Source: Caecitellus pseudoparvulus (taxonomy: Eukaryota; Bigyra: Bicosoecida). Taken from it: a DNA stretch of 61,133 nucleotides. Below, one piece after another: positions 12,001-22,213 of the stretch. Both the position numbers and the translations under genes were made by a program. Every line of letters starts with the position of its first letter. Position 1 is the stretch's first letter. The notes beneath the pieces are model-generated. The model ran no database searches, was not told where the DNA came from, and saw nothing but the letters and a program-made list of their open reading frames with translations. The stretch covers positions 1 to 61,133 of the forward strand of contig CBFFRQ010000109.1 of NCBI GenBank assembly GCA_965644315.1. Direction: 5' to 3'.

Positions 12001-13271
12001 TTATGAAATCTTGATCAGTGACGCCCACATTTTCAAGTTGCGCCTTGGCTGCAGCCTCCCCTCTACTTGCCCTCAGCAGCATGGAGCGAAAGGGGACACC
12101 GAAGTTCACCACTTTTCCTTTTCGAGTCCTTTCGTTGAACCATGCACCGCGGATAGCATCTTCGAGCTGCAGCTGGAATTCTTTCGCCAGGTCTTGCGGA
12201 AAACCTCTGGGGAGCAAGCTTGCACTGACGATTGGCGCTTTTCGCCTTGCCAGGATAGCAAGCTTCAAATTGCCAAGCTTCTCGAGGACACTGAGTCCGT
12301 GTTTCGACTTTGATGTCTCAAACGAGTCGCAAATGGTGTCTACAACCCCACTGCCTTTGAGAATGCCCCACAATTCAGGACGGGCATTGGCCTGCGCAGA
12401 GAGAGATGAGTAGCCCCAGTGTAACGACTTCAGCTAAGGGAGGAAAGAACATTCTACATACCTCGCATGTTTTCAAAGCGCTCTTTAAGTCAGCAAGTTT
12501 CGCCTGCTCCTCTTGCAACTTCGCTTCCTCGGCAAGTCTGTGTCGTCTAAGTTCACCCTCAAGTGCTTTGTCTGCCTTGACCAGCTCCGTGAAATGAACC
12601 TCTGCTTCTGACAAAAACGTGGCCAACTTCTTCACCCACACTTTAGCAACGCGATTCTCGAACTGCATCCCAATCGAGCTCATCAGTTCACCCCCTTGAG
12701 CAAGTTCCAAGCTGACCTCAACTGGCAGCGCAAGAAGTTCAGCAAGGAACTTAGCCCGTATTTCTTCACTTCCGCCCTTGTATCGAAGCCCGAGGTCGAC
12801 TTGAGCAATGAAGCCGCTTGAGACGAATGCTCTCAACAGATTCGCATCAGGGGGGTCCTGAGAAGGCGAATCAAAGGGCAGGGTGAAGCGCCTCGCACAA
12901 GCGCACCTCAAGGGCAAGCTACGCACCTTCAGCTTCTTGAGGGCAGCAAGAGCCAACTTGGCAACCCGTCCTTGTGGGTTCAGACCATCAAAAGCCTTCA
13001 GCAGCTTCTCTTGCTGGCTCTCCTCCAGCTCAGTCCACCATTCCGTGCTCGGAAGCACTTCGCTGGCCTTCGGAGGCTCCGCCGCCGCAGCACCAGCTAC
13101 AGACGAAGTGTGGCGCAGCAAGCTGGGTGCCTGGGGCGGCTTGGGTGCGCACGGTGGAGGCCAGAGCACTGAAGCAGCAGCAAATTCCGCCCCAACACTG
13201 CGCACCGACAACAGAGGCCGCAGTGACGCCCCCACAGCACGAGACAAGGTCGACGCAGCCTTTAAGCTCAT
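9098..13271 (-). CDS. P-loop NTPase with C-terminal nuclease-like domain, Crinkler/RHS-like, 1344 aa (copy 1)
   Basis: Three exons are read on the minus strand: 13271-12927, 12857-12462 and 12391-9098. The introns are 69 and 70 nt with GTGCGT and GTATGT donors, both in phase 0. The N-terminus is rich in Arg, Ser and Ala without acids (MSLKAASTLSRAVGASLRPL), like a mitochondrial presequence. A Walker A motif (AVHGTGKSAT) lies near residue 540 and a Walker B motif (ALIIDEANRL) near 655. A segment TVDFVVFRRP followed by LQVAFIETT near residues 1030-1055 resembles the D...QV core of restriction-endonuclease-fold domains in Crinkler and RHS proteins. A Ser/Asp/Glu-rich linker follows, then a conserved end block with DLFFVYCT. 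Two paralogues lie at 22214-26320 and 27580-31016. The family's usual role is as host-directed effector or intragenomic-conflict protein; the role here is unknown. Family assignment is by motif pattern only. Confidence 0.7.
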
Positions 13272-13816
13272 GGTACCATGCCTGGGTGTGCAAGTGCTGC
13301 AGATGCCGACAAAGCACGCTCACTAGCCAAAGCTGCGCTGGTGCGGAAGTGTGCGCAAGACCGCACAATGCAAAGCTGCACGAAGCTCCGAGGTGAGGCA
13401 AGCTTGTACATAAACTGCCGGATGAACAGCGCACACTCTGCTCGCGGGCGCGTTCAAGGAATCGTGATGCTTTTGTCCTCTAGGTTCAGTTGCGCAGCTT
13501 CGTCAAGTCATTTGAAAGGCTGCTTTTGGAAACACGCGAATGATGCAAAAATATGTCTCACGCAGCTGAAACCGGAGTATCAACGACAGAACAAAGAGGA
13601 TCCAGCGGCGGCTGCACCAGCAGACGCGCCTACCAATACGCTCCATGACATTCCATCAACTATTTTTGGGTTGCCCGCTCCTCCCACCTCCAGCACAGAG
13701 CCAAAGGAGGATCGCATCTCACCCTGCAAGCGACCCAGTGGCAAACAACACTGAGGCCATCCACGAATCAATCAATATGATGTGAAAAATCTTACAAGTG
13801 TGACCTTCAACAGTCA
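13272..13816. other. Upstream region of the first NTPase gene, no gene called
   Basis: A plus-strand open frame of 158 codons starts at 13278, six bases from the divergent NTPase start. Its second half is Pro/Ala/Ser-rich, but it has no recognised domain and occupies the position expected for a promoter and 5' UTR. I leave it uncalled. Confidence 0.4.
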
Positions 13817-16800
13817 CTACAATGTGCAGCTAGCCTTCATGCCGCACGCTGTGGGCTTTCCGCGAGCAAGTTGTACCTCGCCGCCGCGCCCAGATTCCCA
13901 GGCAAGCTGCGAATTTATCACGATTACGAGGCCACAGCTCAACACAATCTGCCTCCTTCGGAAAACACTCGCAAAAGACATCCGAGTTTTCTGTGCACAA
14001 GCAGCGTCTGCGATCCCTGACTGAGCGTCTAACGGCGCGTCAGCTGTGAAGGTTGGGCCCGTGGCCTGCGTGAACGCCGCAGCGGCCAGAGACCCCTCGC
14101 TGAGCTGGGTGCCTTGGGCTGGCACGAATGCCAGCTGCCCTTCCACCGCAGAAGGCGCTTCTCCAAGGATGGACGCGGCAAGAGTGTGCAGAGCATGGGC
14201 CAGAGCATGCTGGTTGTGCACTGTGCCCTGCCAAACGCCATCTGCGTGCAGGGTGCTGCTCGCCGCCAACGCCATGGACAGCGGCTGCTGCACTGGCGCA
14301 CTCCAAGCTGCATCCACAGTCACACCCACGCTGGAGGCGACACTCGTCCAGCCGTCACTGGACTGCACGTGGAGGTTGGGGAACACTTGTGAGCCACTGG
14401 CAAGGTGCAGGCCAGACACCAGCAGCTCACCTTGCAGTGCCTGCAGCTGGTCCAGCGGCACTGGGTGTGCGCCTCGCAAGTCTCACAAGCCTGGCTGGGA
14501 GCCGAGGGAGATCTGCACAAAGTGCACAGGAGCCTGGGTATCCACGGTCCACTGCACAGCCAAGGCAGTTGTGTTCTGCTGGAAGCAACACAGCCCGCCT
14601 GCACTGCTGCTGGCAGTCAGCGGCACAGGTGCAATGGAGCCTGAGAAGGCGGCCACTTGCCCGATGTAGATACTTCCGCTGCTGGTGTTGGCAAGGTTCC
14701 CAGCGCTGTCCGTCGCCCTCACTGACAGCGTCAACGTTTCCTGCCCACTGCCCTGGGGCAAGGACAGGGTTGTGGCGGAGAGGGTGGCGTTCGTGTCCAG
14801 ACCAGCTGCAGGCGGAAGCAGCGACACCTCTTGTGCCGTGCTCAGGGCAGTCCACGGCAGCACTGCAGCTCCAGAAGAGGCGTTCACAACAGACACCTCG
14901 TAGGTCAGGGAGCCCGCAGTCGTCACGGCGTCATGCCACCGCCAACAGGCGTGCACTGGCGCCCCGACTGGCAGAAACAAGTTCTCAACAGGCGGTGTGG
15001 ACCCCGCATGCCCCCTGCAGGCAGCAGACACTGACAGCCATGTGGGTACAGGAGCTGCCGTGTCCACCACAATGCCGTCTTTGAAGGCGTACGTCTGCAG
15101 GCCAGCGGCGCTGGTCAACACAAACGGCTTCGTACAGCACGTCGCCCTGGCTCGGAGCAGAGCCGGGCACAGCAGAACACGTGCCTGAGGCCAAGCCAGG
15201 CAGCGCATGCACGACTGCCTGGGACGCTGGCACAACGTCCTCTGCACCGGGGCTGGTGCCCCACATGCACTGCACGTGTTCCAGGCCAGATTCGGCATCC
15301 GCTGCGCCCTCCCATGCCAACGCCAGGAAGTCCGCAGACGCCTTGGCTGCCGCGTCAAAGGATGCAGCCAGTTCATCGCCATCCAGGGGCGCCCGCAGCG
15401 AATTTCACACCCGCAGCAGGGTGGGACCAGTGGCGTCCACTGCACCCGTGCGAGCGGTGCTGGTGGTGCACTCACCAGCGCCATTTGCGACAGTAAGGGA
15501 GAAGTAGGCCCGCTGACCGTGCACAATGTTGGAGGCCAGGAATGTGCTCAGGGAGTCCAGAGGCACAGCGGCAGGGGGCGCGAGCTGTGTGCCGCCTTGG
15601 GAAGTTCCAGCTGACGCGACCACCACAGCCAGGCCGCTCTCGGCATCTGCAGCGGCATCAAACGTCAGTGCAAACGCGCCTGCCGCTCCAGACATGGAGG
15701 GCGCACACGGGGTGCACTCAGTGATGGAGGCACCGTGGGTGGCCTTGTACGTGCCGAGGGGGCAGGGGGCACAGGCGCAACTTGTCGCCTCTCGGTAGGT
15801 GCCTGGAGCACACTGCAGGGCTGGGGCATCTGAAGACACTGGCGGGTTGGGAGCGACGATCCCAGTGGCTCCTGAGTTGCAGGCGTCACAGAGGGTGGGG
15901 TCGTTGCCCAGCACTTGCTTGCAGGCGGGCACGGCGCAGGGTTGGCAAGCCTTGCTTGTCGCGTTCAACACGAAGCCCGGCCCACACTGGCACACGCCGC
16001 CGCCATGCGTGAAGTCGGGCACAAATGCAGCATTGGGGTCGGCACAGGCACACGTGCTGCGCCCCGCAGGATCCCCGATCCCGAACGCCGTCAACAACAG
16101 GGTCTGTGCACTCGTGCCGGCCAGCGAAGGCAGCGTCTCGTCACAGGCAAAGCCGTTCGAGGAGGCGACGCTGGCGTGTCCCGCCATGTTTGTGGCGCGC
16201 ACACTGGTGAACACGGTGCTACCAGGCGCCAACACCAGGCCTGTCGCAGCCCATGCCGTGCGCTGCGCCACGATTGTCCAGGGCATGACGTCATCCAGCC
16301 CTGCACCGCTGCCCAGCGCGACCTCGTACGTTGCGATGCCAGAGGGCTCCACGAAGGAGTCCCAGTTCGCAGCTGCCTGACTGCAGTAGGCGGAAAAGTC
16401 CGCGTCGCCGCCCAGTCGAGCGCTACCGCGCACGATACCGGCAGTGGGCCCACTTGTGACCAAGGGTGCAGGGCGCCCCACTGTTCGACGTGCCAGGCCG
16501 GCTGCGTTGGTCGCCTTGACGCTGCAGGCCACGAAGCGGCCTTCTGGGAGGGGGCTTGGCACCCCATCGCTCCCGGGGCTGAAGGTGGCTTGGGCCTCAC
16601 CTGGTCCCAGGGACAGCACATTGGACAGCGGCACGATGGAGCCGGTCCCACCTGCTGTCACCTCCACCAGCTCCATGCCAATTCCCACCACTGGTGCCTG
16701 GGCGTCTTGCACACCTGCCCACCCACACGTGACCTGTGACACATCGCTCAGCAGGGACACCTTACTGCCAGTGGCATCCAGGAAGTGCACACTGCCGATA

Positions 16801-17340
16801 TCTGGCGGAGTGATGTCCACAATGACGGGCTTGGAGAACACCGTGCGCAGACCAGCATCGTTGGTGCCAATCACGGACATGTAGTACTTCGTACCAGTGA
16901 CCAGGTGCAGGCCACTCCAGGAGGCAGCTGGACCGGCGAGGGGTGCGGAATACCCCTCCACCTGCTCTCCGAAAGGTGACGTGCCCAGGGCAGCGGAGTA
17001 GGCAACATCGCCCTCTGCGTCCAGGAACGGCGCCCAGGACAGGGCTACAGCGCTGGTGGAGGGCGCATAGTACACGCCATCCAGGAGCTGCCCGTCCGTC
17101 ACTGCCGCAGTGCCGTCAAAGGTCGCCGCTGTATCGTCAGGGGTGAAAGAGGTGTGTTCCTCGCCCAGCAGCGCTCCATCCTTGTCATACAGGATGAGTG
17201 TCACGTGGTACTAGGTCCCACTCAGCAAATCAAGGCCAGTCGCAATAGCCTGTGTGGCACTGCCCACCTACATCAGCAGGAGCTGTGTCGCGCTGCGACT
17301 GCAGGTTATATCGGACATCGTTGGCGTGACACGCTACAAG
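13817..17340 (-). pseudogene. Decayed fibronectin-type/Cys-rich surface protein gene
   Basis: The minus-strand reading shows repeated beta-sandwich-like modules with signatures such as LVTGTKYYMSVIGTNDAG and VFTSVRATNMAGHASV, as in fibronectin type III or Ig-like folds. Between them lies a cysteine-rich GCC2/GCC3-like stretch (CAPGTYREATSCACAPCPLG). The frame is interrupted by in-frame TAG codons at 17334-17336, 17268-17270 and 17211-17213, TGA codons at 15405-15407 and 14483-14485, and one frameshift near 15125. Similar protein sequence continues on both sides of most lesions. For example, an FN3-like LLSGT is followed directly by a stop and then YHVTLILYDKDG. No start codon or signal peptide was found, and similarity is lost just before the neighbouring transposase gene, so the 5' end is probably deleted. 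Several nonsense substitutions in an otherwise readable protein argue for a true pseudogene. The relative order of modules suggests a secreted or surface protein originally. Confidence 0.75.
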
Positions 17341-17727
17341 CCGTCAGTGGAGATTTTGCCTCATTTTCAGGGGATTTTGCCGATTTCGCGAGCTGAGCAT
17401 AATTCAACGGAATCTCTTTAAGCCATTTTGCCCAATACATGCCTGGAGGTTGTGCTGTTCCCGCCAGAGAGCGCTGCATCAGGCTGGTGTGGCGTTTCGG
17501 TTTGCTTCACCACGACAATCCACGAGGCCCGCGATATCTCAGTCTTTGGCTGCACTCTGCCGAATCTAGGGGACCTGAAGAAATTTAGCATGCGGATGAT
17601 TTGATAATGATTTGATTTGCTTCCGACCTCTCTCAGACCACCCGTCTAGCCTTAGTGTCCTGGGTGGCCTGTGTGTCGATGGAACTCCCTTCACCCAGCC
17701 GGAGAGCCAGCGGCCCTGCTCCAGCTC
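17341..17727. other. Spacer between dead surface gene and transposase
   Basis: No coding sequence is supported. This is where a transposon end would be expected, but I could not see an inverted repeat partner in the region beyond 20055. Confidence 0.35.
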
Positions 17728-20040
17728 TCAGCGCCGTGCACGCTTGGCACTCGGCGGGCTGACACCACGTTGCCTTGCTTGCTTCTCCCGCTGGACAAAC
17801 TGCTCTTCTTCTCGCTGCACCTTGCTGGTCATTCGCTCGACCTGGCCGACAGTGGCGTGAGCAGCGGAGGCGATGCGGGACGCTGTTGTGTTGGGGCTGT
17901 ACTTGGCAGTCTTGGCCTCTTGCGTCTCCCGCTCCTCCATGAGCAGTTGGCGAATGTCTTGCTCAACCTCTGGCGTGACAGACGAGGTGGCCTTGTGGTA
18001 CAGTGGCATGCCAGAGGCCACGGCTTCCTCGAACGTGGTTGGGACAGGCGCATCCGGGCGGCTCTGCAAGGCTGCTGTCAGGGTACCTCGAGCAAAGCCA
18101 CCCGCTTCACCAGTCAGTACAGAGCAAACGTTTAGAGTGGCTGCGACGTCTTGAGACTTGCTGTGTGTCCCTTCCTGGCAGCATTCATCGCTTGCATACT
18201 TGGACAGCAGCTTGGCAGCAGTGGCCTGGTTCTTCTCCAGCCAGTACAGCGTGAGGTTCATCTCGGCAACATCCAGGCGAGTGGATGTGCCTGCTGACAC
18301 CATGTGCCGCATGCTTGGGTGCAGGCTCTCATTGCCCCCGGTGGTGGTGGCGCCGTGCACCGCGTCACGCCCATCCAGCAAGCCTTGAAGCCCCACATCG
18401 TTCTGCAATGACGCCTTGACCCGAGCACGAACGGCGGGGAAGGAGGACTTGGGATCCAGGATGCCGCGTGTGATGCGGCCTTGCACGGCTGTGCCTGCGC
18501 CACCCCGCGATGGAGGCGCCCACACCTGGCGAAACAGGCTTGCAGTGCGCTTCAGTGCCGCTGAGGCCTGTTTGTGAGTGCAGGGCCCAATGTGAAGAGG
18601 GAGGATGGGCACCCCGCTCGGGTGCAGCCCAGCCTGAGTCGGAGTGAAGTGATCTCCTTGGCACCGACGGAGCAGCATGCCGGCAGCAGCGGCACAAACA
18701 GCCGCCAAAGCAAGGGGGACGTGCTTGCGAAGCCTTGCGGCAGCCCCAACTGCACGCCCTGGCCCATACAGGGCCCACCCATAGGCTGTGAGGGATTCTT
18801 GGACTTGTGTCTTTTGGGAGTCTGACAGGGACTTGCGTCGCAAGATGCGGCAGGCGCAGTCGATGAAGGCCTGGATGTCGGCTGGCTCAGCACAGTCCAA
18901 GGCGGCTCGTTGCCGAGCAACGGCATCCTCTGGAAGGAGCAACTTGGGAGACACCACGCCCAGTGCAGGCGTCCGGATCCACTCCACTGTGTCGAACCAC
19001 AGCCTGATGAAGAGTGGGCCATCATGGTGCATGGTTCGCTTGGCAGTGGCCTTGGCCACGCGTCTGGCAAAGTGCCACGGGTCCACCGCGAACCGCACCA
19101 CGCCTTTCGGCAGAAGTGGGAAGTGCACGTCGATGATTGCCCGCAGGGCGTGCTGGTGGGTTCTGAGGTTGTCCATTGTGATGACGCTGGGGTGGGACGC
19201 CGCCGGGCCGCGCTCCCGCAGGTGTCCCTTCAGCCTGTGCAGTAAGGAGTCCAGGACCCAGGCCAAGTTTGCCGCGCTCTCGTAGCCCGTGAACATGGGA
19301 GGCTGCAGGATAAAACCGTACCGGCCCACAATCGTGGCTATGCAGGGAGCAACTCGCCGCCGAGTCCTGCGTGTGGCCCGCGTAGCCCGGCTTCCGCTGC
19401 CTGCACAAGCTCTCTCCTCAGAATCCTCATTGCTGTCACTGTTGCTGTCTTCTTCCCCATCCAGCTCATCTTCAGGCTCTTCCTCGCCCAGTTCGTGCCG
19501 TGCGCTCGCAGGCGCAACTCTGGCCCTGCGCAGTGGCTGCGGGCCCGCGACATGCACCCGGGCCGAAGATGCAAAGACCCAGTCCACGCTGATGGTGTCA
19601 GTGAAGCGAACAAAAGCCTGCAGGCACCCCTCCAAATGCGGCTTGACAGCGGCATGGTAGATGTGCAGGATGGCATCCCGCAGAGCCTTGCCACTTGTGC
19701 TGGATCGCACGCTGCCCACGACGTGCTTGCTGGCTCGGCGCACGGCTTGGGCCAGCGCATATTGCACCTCAGGACATGCAACGGGATAGGAGTGCTTCTT
19801 GAACAGCTTCTCTTTGCAGGGGTCCACCTTGTGTCCAAGGGGCCGCATGAGGTCTCGCCAGAAGGCTGCCTGCACCTTGACCATGCCTTCGCGGCGGTGC
19901 GCGACGTAGTTCTCCCACAGGCGAATAGCGTGCACAATGTACACAGTGAGATGTGTCTGAGGGCAATGTTTTGCAATCAACGGCAATGAGAGCAGGGTGC
20001 TTGTGGCAGACTGCGCTGACAGGGGCGAAGTCTGTGCCAT
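17728..20040 (-). CDS. Putative DDE-type transposase, 770 aa
   Basis: The intact frame is read from the ATG at 20040; an upstream TTG at 20055 is also in frame. Features of an RNase H-like transposase are visible. A first acidic site lies in TISVDWVFASSARV and a second in SVITMDNLRTHQHALRAII. A later GGNESLHPSMRH block is followed by a helical stretch (LTLYWLEKNQ), a pattern common near the last catalytic acid of eukaryotic DDE elements. An acidic, Ser/Asp/Glu-rich insertion lies between the first two sites. The C-terminus is basic and coiled (KVQREEEQFVQREKQARQR), suited to DNA binding. The frame is undisrupted, so the element is young or the gene has been domesticated. No terminal inverted repeats or target-site duplication were recognised. 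I could not assign a superfamily. It lies between the truncated end of the dead surface gene and a divergent ankyrin gene. Confidence 0.6.
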   Translation of the reverse strand: MAQTSPLSAQSATSTLLSLPLIAKHCPQTHLTVYIVHAIRLWENYVAHRREGMVKVQAAFWRDLMRPLGHKVDPCKEKLFKKHSYPVACPEVQYALAQAVRRASKHVVGSVRSSTSGKALRDAILHIYHAAVKPHLEGCLQAFVRFTDTISVDWVFASSARVHVAGPQPLRRARVAPASARHELGEEEPEDELDGEEDSNSDSNEDSEERACAGSGSRATRATRRTRRRVAPCIATIVGRYGFILQPPMFTGYESAANLAWVLDSLLHRLKGHLRERGPAASHPSVITMDNLRTHQHALRAIIDVHFPLLPKGVVRFAVDPWHFARRVAKATAKRTMHHDGPLFIRLWFDTVEWIRTPALGVVSPKLLLPEDAVARQRAALDCAEPADIQAFIDCACRILRRKSLSDSQKTQVQESLTAYGWALYGPGRAVGAAARLRKHVPLALAAVCAAAAGMLLRRCQGDHFTPTQAGLHPSGVPILPLHIGPCTHKQASAALKRTASLFRQVWAPPSRGGAGTAVQGRITRGILDPKSSFPAVRARVKASLQNDVGLQGLLDGRDAVHGATTTGGNESLHPSMRHMVSAGTSTRLDVAEMNLTLYWLEKNQATAAKLLSKYASDECCQEGTHSKSQDVAATLNVCSVLTGEAGGFARGTLTAALQSRPDAPVPTTFEEAVASGMPLYHKATSSVTPEVEQDIRQLLMEERETQEAKTAKYSPNTTASRIASAAHATVGQVERMTSKVQREEEQFVQREKQARQRGVSPPSAKRARR

Positions 20041-20055
20041 GCCGGGCTGGGCCAA

Positions 20056-20758
20056 GGTTGCATCTGTTGCTGTGGGGCTGGAGGCAGCTTAAAGAATGGA
20101 AAGACACCCAAATGTGCTCTTATGAGATGTGAAGCTTGTGCCCTGGCTTGGACATTCCTGGCAGTGGTCTTTCACGTGGCGTTTTTTGAGTATGAAAGTG
20201 GCTTTCCTAAGGTGTGGCGTGCAAACTCGCTGCTGGAGACTTTCTCCACACTGTCCTGGGTCACAGGCCAAGCTTGCCCATGCGCACTTCTGGCGTGTTT
20301 CTTCGCTCCGTGTCCCCGTTGGCCAGGCCCTGCCACACAGCTTCAGACACGAGGCCAAGCTGGACACACTCCTCGCCTTGGCATAACTCAGACCATACCT
20401 TGCCACGGGCGACAATTATCCAGCCTGGATTCCAAAATACACGGATATTCGTTCGTACGCTCTTGCTGTGAGACTTTCTACCCGTGCACTGCGTCAGGAG
20501 GTGGTGCGTTCAGCACTGGCGTGTCCGTTGCCGTTGCGATTTCCGCACAAGATGCTCTGCCGCATTCTTCGCACATACATCGTCACAATGACTACATCTG
20601 CATGTCCACAGGCTTGATATCAACATCCTTCCGAGCATTTTCCTGTGGCATACTCACTGCTCTTCTGCGCAACATCACGGTGACTCACCTGCAAGAGCCT
20701 GGCCCAACCTGTCGCTCCAACTTCAGCGTCGGCCACTGGCATCCTGACGTTACTAGCC
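20056..20758. other. Divergent spacer between transposase and ankyrin gene
   Basis: A minus-strand frame at 20089-20415 ends in a Cys/His-rich stretch (FILKKRHVKDHCQECP) that could be a zinc-finger exon of the transposase. No convincing splice junction joins it to the transposase frame, so it is only noted. The remainder presumably holds the two divergent promoters. Confidence 0.35.
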
Positions 20759-22036
20759 ATGGCAGCCTTTGAAGACTCGGCCCATCTCAAGGCCCAGTGG
20801 AAAGCTGCTTGTAAAGAGGGGGATGCAGATCAGCTGTGGCGCATCTTGCAGCAAGCCAGCGCGCAGACTGCCACTTTGGCTGAGGCACTGGCGAGTTCAG
20901 ATACGACATCCGGGTTTCAGGTTGCGTGCCAAAAGGGCCACTTGGAACTGATGCGTGAGCTGCTGGCTTTTACAGGCAGACTCGCGGTGGATGTGCACGT
21001 TGCGGATTGGTATGGGCCAGAGGCGGCATTCCGAGGTGCGTGCACCAATGGCCACACAGACATTGTGAGTGAGCTGCTGGGCCTCACTGGTGCGCAAAAA
21101 GTGGGTGTGCACGCGGCGGATGTGTATGGACCTGAGGCCGCCTTCCGTTGGGCATGCCGCAATGGCTACACAGACATTGTGCGAGAGCTGTTGGGTCTGA
21201 CTGGGGCGCGGGAAGTGGATGTGCACGCGGCAGATGAGGATGGACCTGAGGCCGCCTTCCGAGAGGCATGCCGGTATGGCCGCACAGATATCGTGCGTGA
21301 GCTGTTGGCCCTTACTGGGGCGCGGGAGGTGGATGTGCACGCAGCAGATGAGGATGGACCTGAGGCCGCCTTCCGAGGCGCATGCCTCCATGGCCGCACA
21401 GATGTCGTGCGTGAGCTGTTGGGTCTGACTGGGGCGCGGGCAGTGGATGTGCACGCGGCGGATGAGGATGGACCTGAGGCGGCCTTCCGATACGCATGCA
21501 CCATGGGCAAGCTCGACACCGTGCGTGAGCTGTTGAGCCTCACTGGGGCGCGGGCAGTGGATGTACATGCGGCGGATGAGTATGGGCCTGAGGCCGCCTT
21601 CCGGTGGGCATGCCGTCATGGCCACACAGACATCGTGCGTGAGCTGTTGAGCCTCACTGGGGCGCGGGAGGTGGATGTACACGCGGCGGATGAGTATGGG
21701 CCTGAAGCTTCCATCCAAAGTGCATGTGCCAATGACCACACAGACATCGTGCGTGAGCTGTTGGGTCTGACTGGGGCGCGGGCAGTGGATGTGCATGCGG
21801 TGAGTCGGAGTGGACCAGAGGCAGCGTTCCGTGAGGCATGCACCAATGGCCACACAGGCATCATGCAAGAGCTGTTGGGTCTCACTGGTCACCGTGCGAT
21901 CCCAGCCCAAGTCTGGCAAGAAAAGGGGGAGCCCATTGCCCAAGCCGCACGTGATGCAGTGTGGGCTGGTACAAGCACTCGGCATGGGCGACGTGGGATG
22001 CTCTTGCTGAGATCTCGTGGTGCGGGGCGTGCGTGA
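20759..22036 (+). CDS. Ankyrin-array protein with homogenised 38-residue repeats, 425 aa
   Basis: An N-terminal cap (MAAFEDSAHLKAQWKAACKE) is followed by nine tandem units of 38 residues. The consensus is AAFRxACxxGHTDIVRELLGLTG plus a VDVHAADEDGPE linker. The C-terminal tail with GTSTRHGRR and MLLLRS matches the tail of the ankyrin gene at 254-1753, so the two are paralogues in opposite orientation. Neighbouring units are nearly identical at the DNA level, unlike those in the paralogue, which points to recent homogenisation by unequal exchange or gene conversion. No signal peptide or membrane segment is present. It lies divergent to the transposase and tail-to-tail with the second NTPase gene, with only 177 bases between stops. 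Function is likely protein binding; the partner is unknown. Confidence 0.85.
   Translation: MAAFEDSAHLKAQWKAACKEGDADQLWRILQQASAQTATLAEALASSDTTSGFQVACQKGHLELMRELLAFTGRLAVDVHVADWYGPEAAFRGACTNGHTDIVSELLGLTGAQKVGVHAADVYGPEAAFRWACRNGYTDIVRELLGLTGAREVDVHAADEDGPEAAFREACRYGRTDIVRELLALTGAREVDVHAADEDGPEAAFRGACLHGRTDVVRELLGLTGARAVDVHAADEDGPEAAFRYACTMGKLDTVRELLSLTGARAVDVHAADEYGPEAAFRWACRHGHTDIVRELLSLTGAREVDVHAADEYGPEASIQSACANDHTDIVRELLGLTGARAVDVHAVSRSGPEAAFREACTNGHTGIMQELLGLTGHRAIPAQVWQEKGEPIAQAARDAVWAGTSTRHGRRGMLLLRSRGAGRA
20907..21890 (+). repeat. 114-bp tandem repeat array coding the ankyrin units
   Basis: Successive 114-base units share long identical stretches, for example gcggcggatgagtatgggcc and cgtgcgtgagctgttgggtc. 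Units between about 21180 and 21780 are the most alike. The outer units are more diverged, as expected if exchange acts mainly in the centre of the array. Confidence 0.75.
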
Positions 22037-22213
22037 TGGAAATTACCAACACGGTAACGGATTACCCCAGCGCTTCTTCCTCTTGCACAACTTCCAACTC
22101 CCCAGGCACCCAGGCAGAAACCTGCACTACAGAGTAACACTCCCTTCCAGCGTTTGAACTGCATTTAAGGCTTAATGTTGAACAGTCTTTGGAGCTTTGC
22201 ACCGTGACGGCTT

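Noticed and set aside
13278-13754. Plus-strand open frame of 158 codons upstream of NTPase copy 1
   Set aside because: It starts six bases from a divergent start codon, has no recognised domain and sits in the likely promoter.
20450-20560. A further copy of the dispersed segment
   Set aside because: gcgtcagg and cgatttccgca occur at the expected spacing, but the sequence around them does not align.
17341-20758. Terminal inverted repeats of the transposase element
   Set aside because: I compared the flanks by eye and found no convincing inverted pair.
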